Shown here piece after piece: positions 1 to 9,345 of a stretch of DNA of 30,434 nt. The notes beneath the pieces are model-generated. The model saw only the letters and a list, made by a program, of their open reading frames with translations, was not told the DNA's origin and searched no databases. The position numbers and the translations under genes are program-made. The stretch spans positions 190,991 through 221,424 of the forward strand of contig MU278381.1 of assembly GCA_022385755.1 (NCBI GenBank), in the 5' to 3' direction. Numbering within the stretch: position 1 is the stretch's first letter; each line of letters opens with the position of its first letter. The DNA comes from Trametopsis cervina. Taxonomy: Eukaryota; Basidiomycota; Agaricomycetes; Polyporales; Irpicaceae.

Positions 1-604
1 TGGAAGGTGTGCGCTTATCTAATCTAATCCTCCTACCATGCACGGCATTGCTGTAGCTGCATTATTAAGCTCAGAAAACACAAAATACTCGAAAAACATA
101 GACAATGCAAGCTTTCAAGACCCATAAAACACCACTGAGGCATGGAATACACTTCAAATGAGAGGGGCTCTTAGTTAGAAGTGTTTTATGGGCCAAACCG
201 AAGCCCATCAAAGTCGGGCGCTTATTTCCCGAAAAGGGCATATGTGTTTCCCATCTAATGCTCCCAATTTTGCATGGTTTCCTTAATAAAGGTGACCACA
301 GTGTAGCCCAATATCATGGCTACATGTAGGTACACAAATTGATGGGACATTTTGGAATGGGGAGGCTGTAAAAATCGAGGAAGTTTTGTAATGTCAAATA
401 AGCGCCCAACTACACAAAATAGTAATGGGTCAATAACTGCTACTAATGCCATCAAAACTATACAAAATGGTAACAAACTACTGTTATAAAAGTGTATTCC
501 CATCAAAATTCCCACGCTTTAGGGCAAAACTTGTCAAGGTCGCAGAACCCCAATGTGCTAGATGTTACTGGAACGATTCTAACTTCGTACCTCAGGAATC
601 GTAA
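1..604 (-). mobile_element. Helitron-like non-autonomous repeat, 5' part of a copy (copy A)
   Basis: Reading the minus strand from 604, the copy begins with the family 5' terminus TTACGATTCCTGAGG and a hairpin (ACGATTC pairing with GAATCGT), then runs through the family body (for example AGATAAGCGCACACCTTCCA read on the minus strand near position 1) and leaves the window. It corresponds closely to 7955-8570 and to the reverse complement of 25600-26215. Short ORFs such as the 86-residue one at 255-515 are not genes; related frames in other copies differ in length. The copy abuts a minisatellite at 605, so it seems to have inserted into another copy of the same family. Confidence 0.7.
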
Positions 605-870
605 CAATGTCTATTTACTCAGTAACAATCTCTACTTACTTGGTAATAATACTTAATTACTCAGCAAAAATCTTTATCTACTTGATAACAAGTTCTACTT
701 ACTCAGTAACAATATTTACTTACTTGATAACAACTTTTACTTACTCAATAACAACTCCTTAGCATCAATTCAGAGTTCAGTAGCAATGTCTGTTGACTCA
801 GGAATAAATATTTGTTATCAGGTAACGAAATGATATTAGTCTTTAGCAACTTGTATTTACTTACTTCATG
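605..870 (+). repeat. 21-bp-period minisatellite inside Helitron-like copy L0
   Basis: Degenerate tandem units close to TACTTACTTGATAACAACTT plus one base. They are clear from 605 to about 760 and decay towards 870. The same array occurs at 9160-9345 and 11045-11400 (reverse strand) and 24690-25015, always next to a tRNA-like sequence, so it is an internal part of the repeat family and not an independent satellite. Confidence 0.75.
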
Positions 871-936
871 ATATTTCTAATAAACTTTGACAATACTTCA
901 TTATGTACTGTATTGAAGCAAAGAGTAATAATATAT

Positions 937-996
937 GTCTTGGTAGCTTAATGGTAGTGCTGTCTATTTTACTACTGAAAGCCCTGGGTTCAATCC
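937..996 (+). other. tRNA-like sequence, left part, split by a transposon
   Basis: An A-box-like stretch (TAGCTTAATGG, 944-954) and a B-box (GGTTCAATCC, 987-996) are spaced as in a tRNA gene. The sequence is cut at the end of the B box by the 997-6518 element and resumes at 6519 with GTTCAATCC. The acceptor and T stems do not pair convincingly, so it is a tRNA-derived or tRNA-like sequence rather than a working tRNA gene. It may still act as an internal Pol III promoter. Confidence 0.5.
988..996. repeat. Left 9-bp target site duplication (GTTCAATCC)
   Basis: GTTCAATCC directly abuts the left terminal inverted repeat. It is repeated exactly at 6519-6527 directly after the right one. The duplicated bases are almost the whole B box of a tRNA-like sequence. 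Confidence 0.88.
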
Positions 997-1153
997 TAGT
1001 CTCGCGTGGCCAGCCTCTCACGACATCCCAATTTGGGAACCCTGTCGTGAGAGTCTGGTGTTGTCCCAACAAGGTAGGCGGGGTCAGGCCTTACGCCTCC
1101 GCGCGACTTGGCGCTAAAGAATTTCGACTCTCGCGCGGTCGACGACCTCGCTC
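997..1153 (+). repeat. Left terminal inverted repeat (157 bp)
   Basis: Pairs with 6362-6518. It contains a perfect inverted repeat with 11-bp arms (CTCTCACGACA, 1014-1024, and TGTCGTGAGAG, 1042-1052). Between them lies a second palindrome, TCCCAATTTGGGA. This could be a protein-binding site or a cruciform near the transposon end. The TIR is probably also the promoter region of the helicase gene. Confidence 0.92.
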
Positions 1154-1280
1154 CGTCTGCTCTCCTGCTCGGCTTTCCACCTCACACCATGTTCTAAACT
1201 TACTCAGTTGTTGTATTATCTGCTGCAATAAACATTCATTACCCATTTCTGCATCTTCGCCTGTCTGGACATTGACATCC

Positions 1281-3327
1281 ATGTCTGAAAGCCGCTCACC
1301 AGGACCCTCAGAGCCACCCGCACCTGTATGGCCTCCAAGGCGAAAGCCTTACGGCGAGCGTGCTGCGGCACTTATGACGAGGCCGCCAGACACTCCTGAT
1401 GGTCCCCCTTGCCCCCCTTTGCCTGTGGACCCGTCGAGGGACGTGCCTCTTCCGGCCACACCCATTCGCTCTTTGGAGCCACAGTCGCCACTGAACGACA
1501 TAGGCAACCGGTCAAAGCGAAAGAGGTACCAGAATGGGTGGGAAGCAACCCCTAAGCCGCCTTCGTTCTCCCCTTATGCACTAACAGCTTCTACTCGGAA
1601 ACGTCTCAAGTCCATGAACACTGCGCTTCCTGAGGTTAGACCAATCTCCGCCCATCCTGCTCTCACAAAACAGCAGTGGACTACGTTGGCCAACACAGCG
1701 TCCTGGCTACCCGAAGGCAGTACACTCCGGGACTTTCAGATGGAGTGCAGCAACGTCGTTGTCAGTCAGCTCGGAGATGTTGTAGTGATTGCACCCACAG
1801 GCGCAGGCAAGTCGCTATTGTGGTGCCTACCATTGCTTGTTATCAAGAACGGAATTTCTTTGGTTATCACCCCATACACAAGCCTTGGACTCGAGGGTGA
1901 ACAAAGGTACGTCTTCAGTCGCCCAGACACGGCCACACCATGCTGATGTTATTCTTTGAGATAGAACGAATGCGCTAGGATTGCGCGCGGTTTTTATTCA
2001 TGCAAACCAGTGCAGTGACGAAATCATGACCGACGTAGCGCAAGGAGAATATCGCGTGGTGTTCGTGTGCGCAGAGATGCTCGAAAGCCCCATTTTTGCC
2101 ACAATCCTTCATGCAAAGCGGTTTCAAGCACGACTCACGGCAATATACATCGATGAGGCTCATTTAGTGCATGAATCTCTCGACTGGCGCACTTCCTACT
2201 CACGGCTACACCAGCTTCGCCGCATAGTCAGCAGCTCAATACCGTTAATCCCCATATCCGCCACATTGCCCTCTGCCTATCGTGACTCCCTGTGTCAACA
2301 TGCCGGCTTACAGAAAGGTCATCGGCTCATTAATCTAGGCAACTTCCGTCCTGAGCTAATGACCGCGGTGGTTTCTCTGCAACACGATGCGTCAAGTTTC
2401 CTTGATCTAGCTTTCGTTGTACCAGAGAGTGCGCGCGCTGAAGACATCGCCAAAACCATCATATACTGCGACAATGTGGAGACACTCACAAAGATGTTCT
2501 GGTGGTTCACCTCCCGACTGCGTGCACTCAATCTGTCGACATCTGTCGTTGAAATTCTTCATGCCGGTCTTTCTAGCAGACATGAAGAGACTGCGCTGGA
2601 GGATTTCCGCATGGGACATGCAAGGATCTTGCTCGGGTCGGAGAAGATTGGTGCAGGGCTCAATTTCCCCAATGTCACACGGGTCATTGTCTATCTTGTT
2701 CAGCCTGATCTTACGTTGGCAAAATTCGAACAGCGCAAGGGCCGTGCAGGACGTACTGAGGGAACTTCGGGAATAGGGATACTGATGGTTCAGGCAGATC
2801 TCTTTGATGGCGAAGTGTCCGATGCTGTGATAGCATCGTTGGACCCGGGCATTTGGGAACTTATAAGTACAAGAGACCGTTGTCTTGACGAAGTCCTCGA
2901 TCAACACCTTGAGAATTTGGCACAACAACCTATCCAGGGCTGGCGCTGCTGTTGTAACTGCTACCCTTCGCTCTATCCTGCACACACTCTGCTGTGGGTT
3001 ATGGTTGACCCCAAGTCCGTCACAAGCACTAGCGGCTTGTCTGCCGAAGAAGTCGGCAATATCACAAAGGATCTTAAGGAGTGGCGGACAGAGATGTGGA
3101 AGATACGGTGGCGGGAGATGTTTCTTGGGTTCGGGCCTGAGGATCTTATCAGTGATGAGGATCTAGAGGCAGTTGCAAGACGTATCACAGTGATCAAATC
3201 GCTAGACGATTTGCGGCCTGTTGTACACATCGCATACTGGACAGAGCTGGCATCGTCCTTATTAGTCGCGGTGAGTGATGCAGCCACGAAGCTTCCGCAA
3301 GCTCTTGAGCCGGAGCTCAATGCTTAG
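1281..3327 (+). CDS. RecQ-like superfamily 2 DNA helicase of the transposon
   Basis: Two exons, 1281-1906 and 1965-3327, give 662 residues. The 58-nt intron has donor GTACGT, branch-like TGCTGATG and acceptor ATAG, phase 2. The ATG at 1281 is the only in-frame ATG inside the element before the helicase core; the frame upstream runs into the TIR. The N-terminus (1-120) is proline- and arginine-rich and probably disordered. Helicase motifs follow in order: APTGAGKS (Walker A, 171-178), VITPYTSL (Ia), DEAH (272-275), SAT (307-309), TIIYCDN (IV), GAGLNFP (V) and QRKGRAGR (VI, 465-472), as in RecQ. The C-terminal part has a short Cys cluster (WRCCCNC) and a Trp-rich tail, with no clear RQC or HRDC domain. 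The expected activity is ATP-driven DNA unwinding. Its presence inside the TIRs implies a role in mobility. An alternative 3' splice would replace the last 18 residues (see findings). Confidence 0.85.
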
Positions 3328-3492
3328 GCAAGCTCTGATAACCAAAATACCTCGGTTTGTACTCTTCTTTATATACAGCCAAGGTCTATTCATTGATATC
3401 TTCTTATTATATAGGAAGTGGTTCCGAAAAAAACTCGAAAGCGTAAAGACCCAGCATTATCATTTGGTGAAGGAGTGATATCTTTTGAATAA
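3271..3492 (+). other. Possible alternative last intron and exon of the helicase gene
   Basis: A strong donor, GTGAGT, lies at 3271 in the last helicase codons. An acceptor, TATATAG, ends at 3414. Splicing is phase 0 and in frame with 3415-3492, which encodes 25 residues with a basic PKKTRKRK stretch resembling a nuclear localisation signal. The resulting protein would be 669 residues. The 144-nt intron is longer than the others in the window, so the unspliced stop at 3325-3327 remains equally plausible. Confidence 0.4.
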
Positions 3493-3507
3493 CAACATAT
3501 AATATCC

Positions 3508-6309
3508 CTATTCTATGTTGTCATCACTAAGTTCGTTGAGTGTCGGGACATGGACTTGAGAGGTTATATCATCATCTACATCATCTGTCGTGAAGTCAAC
3601 TTCGACTGCATCAGCTGCGTCCTCGAGCTCTTGCGCCAGCTCTATCATATCTGCATCTGCACTACTATCGTTGGCCAAGGATCCATTTGCATGCCGTGAG
3701 CGCAGTCGCAGCTGATGTCGCAGTATATGCTTGGCATGACCACCTGTAGGCCCCGATAGCCGGCGAAGACCAGTATGAAAGAGAGCCGTGACAGTTTGCT
3801 TGGATATTTTATCGCGGGCGAAATGGAAGACATGAGCTTGAACGAGATGTCCAACAAGGATCTCAACGTCCTTGTCTTGTCGAACCTCGGAATGACGCTG
3901 CCAAAGATTCGCCAATCCAAGATCACCGCAGATTTGTTCCATGAGATGATGTGTCTGACCAAGCGCAGGAGTAATTCGCTCTAACAGCTCGGGAGAGGCG
4001 TTAACCCCATGAGCTCGTCCTTTGATGCTTTTATTGAGGTGCTCGACATCAAGATCACCTTCCTTGAATCCGTCCGGCCTTCCAGTAGTATTGACAAGCA
4101 TGCCTGCAAGCATTACTTGAGCTGTGTCTTCAGGCCAATCTCCTAAGACGTTATGCAGCAGCTCCATGCATTCATTGCTGTAGTTATAGCTTCCACCGCC
4201 ATAAAACATTGCCACCCAGTACTTCAGCATCCGTAACATTCGAGTTGGATGTCCATACTTGATAGCATGGCGCATTTCCCGCACAGTCATAAGACTATGC
4301 ATCAACGTGAGTGCGTGACCAGATACAGTTTCGCCACGGACTGATTTGATGCCCGTATGTTCGAGAGCACCTGACGTCGGAAGAATATATCCCTCAGCGA
4401 CAGCCACACAGAGGTGGTTGAAGTCTTCGAGCGAAAAGTCTTTGGTCGCTTCAGCAATTCTATCGCGGTTTCCGACATTGAGATGGGCAATGACGGCAGC
4501 AAGCACCAAAGAACGCAGCACAACGTCGAGGAATCGGAGCCATGCATAGAAGTCAACCTTCTTCAAATTGAGGCTGTCACGGTTAGGAAGAAGATCACGG
4601 AGTACTGATAGGCTGACTTCGTCATGGTTTGATGTGTCCCCGAATGCATTACGAGCAATGTTGATGACCATGTTGAGGCATTGATGCATCATTCCGCTTG
4701 TTAGAAGGATGCTCGAGAGATGGTCGGCACGATCAGAGGAACGGTCCAGAGCACGCTGATCTTGAGCTGCACGATCACGAGCAGTAGTGAGTCGGTCACC
4801 AAGGACACCAACCATGCATTGTTCAAATTGTGCCTTTGGTATACGAAGTACATCGAGTAGATAGTGTTCGAGGACAACCATGTTTCCTCGGGTTGAGCCC
4901 TGCTCCTGATCGAACGTCGGGAGCCAATGACGCTCAGTACGTTGAGCCGTGATAGCATGAGGATCATGGAAGCTGGGCAGAGCAGAACGAAACTGCGCAA
5001 AGCTCTTGATGTCGCTCGTAAGCATGTACTTGACATGTAGAATGGCCGCATCACGAAATGAAGTGTGATCGCTTGGCATTGGAAGGATGTTCTGCAGAGA
5101 CTCTTGCTGAGGAGTCCGGTGCCGTGCACCAAATTGCGCGTCGAGTCGAGTCGTGCTCATGAGATGGTTTGCAGTGAGTTCTTGGTAATGCTCGGAGATG
5201 TTCAAAATGACCAGCATTGCCGAAACTTGATCGTGCTGCACAGTTCCATGCGTCGCAGAGGTTTCCCATGCACGAGACCGCCAGTTGAAGTTGTCGTACG
5301 CGAGCATCTTGATCTTCGAACGGTCAGCCGCAGTGTGTCGAGCTAACCGAACTGCATCTTGACTGAGTCGAAGAATAGCACGGCCTTGGTATTCATATGA
5401 AGCACAAAACCCGAGGCGGTTCAAAATCTGCACCAGCCGCTTTGATGCACCAGCCTGCCAGAGCATGAGGACATTGACGGCCGCGTGATAGTTTGTAAGC
5501 CGGCTACGTAGATTCAGAACCATTGAGGTAAGTGCGGCACGTCCCTGTTCAAGTATAAGCTCAGACTATGAACATATATGCGTTGGACATACATCATCAG
5601 GGTTTCTACTCCCTGTAGAAGTCGATGGGCCAGATTTTCCAATGGCGGCAATGAGGATCTGTTGCAAGTAAGGAGTAACCAGAGCATAGCGTTGCGAAAG
5701 CCCCGGGAAGGTAAAGTCATGTACGAGCGAGACCGAAACTTTGTCCACTGGCACCCTCAATTGTTCTGCTTGGGCCGCGAACGGGCCCGCAGATGCCCTG
5801 TCGGTGAGATAGCTGCATTCTCGAGCACATTCCTCAGCTGCTCTATCCACCACCCAGTCAACAATAGCTGGCCCCCATTCACCCCGACGCCTCGAGTCCC
5901 ACCAGAGTTCCATCATCCTCACTGCTCCTCCGTCCTCCATGAAAGTGCCCGTGAAGTTCCAGATATCTTTGCTTTCAGAAAGAAAACAGGTCTCAAGGAA
6001 CTTACGCAGCGAGAACTTGTTGAAGGTCTGGCGCATATACTGCAATACCCTCCGGGCCTTTTCTTCATCAGACAATCGCTCCGCCCGTCGAACCGGCATG
6101 CGGAAGTCAAGATCTTCGCCGTCATCTGATGGTTCATGATCAGAGTAAAGCAGGACGGCTGCCGAGGGTATATCGGGGAGTGAGGGGGTAGGGGATGTTC
6201 GCGGTCCCTCAGTATTAGTGTACTCGGCCTCACTTTCTTCACAGTCGGACGAGGCCAGTTTTGCATAGTAAAGAGCGGCATTATTGCGTGTGTGATGTAA
6301 ACGAGCCAT
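3508..6309 (-). CDS. DUF6589-type protein, candidate transposase
   Basis: Two exons on the minus strand, 6309-5593 and 5544-3508, give 917 residues. The 48-nt intron (donor GTATGT, acceptor ACAG) is phase 0. It joins RNPDD to GRAALTSMVLNLRS, which fits the family pattern I recognise. The first 80 residues are acidic and Ser/Pro-rich. Family landmarks are YDNFN (D near 323), a GDRLTTARD block (D near 489) followed about 35 residues later by GMMHQCLNM, FYGGGSYNYSNE, and DLDVEHLN (E near 740). The last 60 residues are strongly acidic. D, D and E in these blocks would suit an RNase H-like DDE nuclease, but this is inference; DUF6589 has no function known to me. It faces the helicase tail to tail. 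The start is 52 bp inside the right TIR, which probably holds its promoter. No frameshift or stop interrupts it. Confidence 0.85.
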
Positions 6310-6361
6310 TAGATTGAATTATGGATAGATACAGCAAAGAACACGGGCATAAACGAGAGGC

Positions 6362-6518
6362 GAGCGAGGTCGTCGACCGCGCGAGAGTCGAAATTCTTTA
6401 GCGCCGAGTCGCGCGGGGGCGTAAGGCCTGACCCCGCCTACCTTGTTGGGACAACACCAGACTCTCATGACAGGGTTCCCAAATTGGGATGTCGTGAGAG
6501 GCTGGCCACGCGAGACTA
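6362..6518 (-). repeat. Right terminal inverted repeat (157 bp)
   Basis: Reverse complement of 997-1153 with three substitutions. One of them (A for G in the second palindrome arm, TGTCATGAGAG read on the minus strand) breaks a single pair of the internal hairpin. The TIR ends GAGACTA at 6518. Confidence 0.92.
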
Positions 6519-6527
6519 GTTCAATCC
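6519..6527. repeat. Right 9-bp target site duplication (GTTCAATCC)
   Basis: An exact copy of 988-996, directly outside the right TIR. It is followed by CTGCTGGTGGCA, the right remainder of the split tRNA-like sequence. Confidence 0.88.
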
Positions 6528-7797
6528 CTGCTGGTGGCAAATTTGCTTCCATTGAGTGTTAGCAGTATTATGATCTTAACTTTTGAGTAACTGAGCGTCT
6601 AAAATTACTCCTCGGTTAGTTGGCAATCATGCTTACTTCCAGTGCTGTGATTGGCTTACAGCTAATGTTCCACATGGTGCACTTTTGCTGAACCACATGG
6701 TGCTTAAATGGATCTGGGGATACTAGATTAAATCTACATGAATACTAGCATGGCTCAGTGGTGTAGTGGTTTAGGCATGTGTTTTTTTCTGTGTTGCTTC
6801 GGGTTCAATTCCAGTGGTGGTGATTTTTTTTTCTTGACCAGATTCTGGTTGTTTTCGCTAAAACCAGCTGTAGAGCCTTCAATAAAATTTGGAAAAATCT
6901 GAAAAAATCTTCAGAAAATCAGGAAGACCTGGAAACCCCTGCTCACACGATCACTTTTCCATGATCATGTGATTGCGGAAATTGCGTTCTTTTGCATCGA
7001 AGGCCCCAATCGCCAAGTTTTCGGCTATGCCTGATAAATGCAACGAGAAATCAATGTACCAGCCTTTGGTAAGAGTCTCTGTCTTTGTTGTGCTTAGTAG
7101 TCATCGAAGCTCATGAACAAATGCACAAAATGCTTTCCACAGAGTTTAATAAAATGTGGAAAAATAGACTAAAATAAGAACACATTATGTAATACATGTG
7201 AGCATATGTCTGAGATGTTACATGGCTGTTATAACCTGAGTATTAAGTGAAAGGCATACATGTAAAGGTGTAGACAGACCGTGGGAGTTTACCTGCCCAA
7301 AATGGAAGGTGTGTGCTTATCTAATCTAATCCTCCCCCCATGCACGACATTGCTGTAGCTGCACTATTAAGCTCAGAAAACACAAAATACTCAAAAAAAT
7401 CAACAATGCAAGTTATCAAGGCACATAAAACAGCACTGAGGCATGCAATACACTTCAAATGAGGCGGTTCTTTGCTAGAAGTGTTTTATGAGTTAAACCA
7501 AAGCCCATCAAGGTTGGGCACTTAGTTCCCAAAAAAGGGCATATGTGTTTCTCACTTTCTGCTCTTAGTTCTGCATGATTTCCTTGATAAAGATGACCAC
7601 AGTGTAGCCTAATGTCATGAATACATGTGAATATACAAATAGCTGGGAAGCTTTGGGATGGGGAGGCTATAAAAATTGAGGAAGTTTTGAAGTCTCAAAT
7701 AAACGCCTAACTACACAAAATGGTAATGGGTCAATAACTGCTACTAATGCCATCAAAAGCATACAATATGATAACAAAAGATGCTTATAAAAGTGTA
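6528..7797 (-). mobile_element. Helitron-like copy L0, continuation after the transposon
   Basis: This is the family body in minus orientation. It carries a tRNA-like sequence (6752-6820), the CAGCTGTAGAGCC/AATAAAAT block (6866-6890) and the AGCTCAGAAAACACAAAATA module (about 7370). It ends near AAAAGTGTA (7797), about 90 bp short of the family 5' terminus, where copy L1 begins. Stretch 6528-6740 is less like the other copies. No gene is seen. Confidence 0.65.
6752..6820 (+). other. tRNA-like sequence in copy L0
   Basis: GGCTCAGTGGTGTAGTGG resembles an A-box region. GGTTCAATTCC (6802-6812) is a good B box. The anticodon region is T-rich and the stems are poor, so this is not a functional tRNA. 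It lies in the same relative place and orientation as the tRNA-like sequences of the other copies. Confidence 0.5.
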
Positions 7798-7954
7798 TTA
7801 CGATTCCTGAGGTACAAAGTAGAATTGTTTCAATAACACTTGGCACATTGACATCTTGCAACAGTGACATTTTTGTCCCTATGCGTGGGAATTTTGATTG
7901 GCATACACTTTTATAAGCATGTTTTGTTACCATTTTGTATGGTTTTGATGGCAT
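7798..7954 (+). mobile_element. Helitron-like copy L1, 5' segment
   Basis: Begins at the family 5' terminus TTACGATTCCTGAGG and stops at TTTTGATGGCAT, where copy L2 is inserted. The family sequence resumes at 10010 with TAATAGCAGTTATTGACC, exactly the bases expected next (with one G-to-A difference). Confidence 0.8.
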
Positions 7955-8962
7955 TTACGATTCCTGAGGTACGAAGAAAAGAATCGTTCCAGTAACATCT
8001 GGCACATTGGGGTTCTGCGACATGTGACAGATTTTGCCCTAAAGCGTGGGAATTTTGATGGGAATACACTTTTATAAGCGTATTTTGTTACCATAGTGTA
8101 TGCTTTTGATGGCATTAGTAGCAGTTATTGATCTATTACCATTTTGTGTAGTTGAGCGCTTATTTGAGACTACAAAACTTCCTCGATTTTTACAGCCTCC
8201 CCATCTCAAAGTTTCACAGCAATTCATATATCAGCATGTAGCCATAACATTGGGCTACACTGTGGTCACCTTTACTAAGAAAACTATGCAGAATGGAGAG
8301 CACAAAATGGGAAACACATTTGCCCTTTTTGGGAACTAAGTGCCCAACTTTGATGGGTTTTGGTTAGGTGCACAAAACACTCATAGCAAAGAACCCCCTT
8401 CATTTCACATGTATTCTATGCCTCAGCATTATTTTATAGGCCTGAAGTGATAGCTTTGTCGATGTTTTTTGAGTATTTTGTGTTTTCTGAGCTTAATAAT
8501 GCAGCTACAGCAAAGCCGTACACAGTGGGAGGATCAGATTAGATAAGCGCACACCTTCCATTTTGGGTATGTAAACTCCCATGGCCTGTCTTCACCTTTA
8601 TATATATGCCCTTCACTTAATACATAGCATATGAGGGATGAGCGACATCTCAGTTGTATGCTAATATGTATTACATAATATATTCTGATTTTAGCGCATT
8701 TCTCCGCATTTTATTGGGCTCTGTATGAAGCATTTTGTGCAATTTCTTCCAAAAGAACGCAATTTGCGGGATCACATGACCGTGGGAAAGTCAGGTGACC
8801 GTGTGAGAGGGGGCTTTCAAGCCTTCCAGAATTTCTGGCGATTTTTCCAGATTTGTCCAGATTTTATTGGAGGCTCTACAGCTGATTTTAGCGAAAGTAG
8901 CCCTAAAAAAGTGCCAAATAAAGCCAAACAAAGGCCGCAGAGGGCTGCCGGCCACTTGTAAG

Positions 8963-9026
8963 GGTGCTTATGCTCCCCACCGTTGGAGCGCTGACTTCCC
9001 AGCACTCCCGCGGTGGGCAGGATAAG
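8963..9026. repeat. Imperfect hairpin in copy L2
   Basis: GCTTAT and CTCCCCACCG near 8967 pair with CGGTGGG and ATAAGC near 9011-9026. It occupies the slot that holds a perfect GC-rich hairpin in copies L1, L3 and L5, but its sequence is different. That suggests the structure, not the bases, is kept. Confidence 0.55.
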
Positions 9027-9044
9027 CCTGATGAGTCATGAAAT

Positions 9045-9115
9045 GCAGCCAGCAGGATTTGAACCCCAGGCCGGCCATAGACAAAATAAAGCACTTAACC
9101 ACTACACTACTGTGA
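9045..9115 (-). other. tRNA-like sequence in copy L2
   Basis: On the minus strand, GTAGTGTAGTGGTTAAGTGC (A-box region, 9091-9110) is followed by GGTTCAAATCC (B box, 9055-9065), a canonical pair. Stem pairing is incomplete. It is probably a tRNA-derived Pol III promoter relic. Its orientation opposes the host element, as in the other copies. Confidence 0.55.
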
Positions 9116-9159
9116 CATGCAAAGATTCAATTCAATACAAATGAGGTATGTAGCAGGGT

Positions 9160-9345
9160 AAGTCCGGAGTATTATCAAGTAAGTAGCACTTTGTTATAGA
9201 GTAAGTACTTATTTGTATTGAGTAAGTAGGAGTTGTTATCAAGTAAGTAGGAGCTGTTACCAAGTAAGTAACATATGTTATTGAGTAAGTGAGAGATGTT
9301 ATATAGTAAGTGATAGTTGTTACCAAATAAGTAATGCTTACTTAC
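9160..9345 (-). repeat. 21-bp-period minisatellite of copy L2
   Basis: Units close to GTTATCAAGTAAGTAGGAGC on the plus strand, the reverse complement of the arrays at 605 and 24690. The period is a multiple of three, so spurious Tyr/Leu/Thr-rich ORFs run through it. Confidence 0.8.

Larger units (their letters stand above)
997..6518. mobile_element. 5.5-kb TIR transposon carrying a RecQ-like helicase and a DUF6589-type protein
   Basis: The element is bounded by 157-bp inverted repeats (997-1153 and 6362-6518; 3 mismatches) that begin TAGTCTCGCGTGGCC. It is flanked by an exact 9-bp duplication, GTTCAATCC. It holds two spliced convergent genes, each starting just inside a TIR (128 bp and 52 bp) and ending close together near 3330-3510. 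Both frames are open and their introns intact, and the TIRs are 98% alike, so the insertion looks recent and possibly functional. It is GC-richer than the AT-rich repeat around it. Assignment to a named superfamily is not possible from sequence alone. A 9-bp duplication and a long TIR fit several cut-and-paste groups. Confidence 0.9.

Noticed and set aside
255..515. Hydrophobic ORFs of the MALVAVIDPLPFCVV type (255-515, 7667-7954, 8100-8339, 13676-13873, 25873-26085)
   Set aside because: They recur in repeat copies with differing starts, lengths and stops, so nothing indicates selection on a protein.
605..870. CRISPR-like repeat arrays
   Set aside because: The units are contiguous 21-bp degenerate repeats without unique spacers, in a eukaryotic genome.
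903..1280. Upstream extension of the helicase frame
   Set aside because: It lies in flanking DNA and the TIR; the first ATG inside the element beyond the TIR is at 1281.
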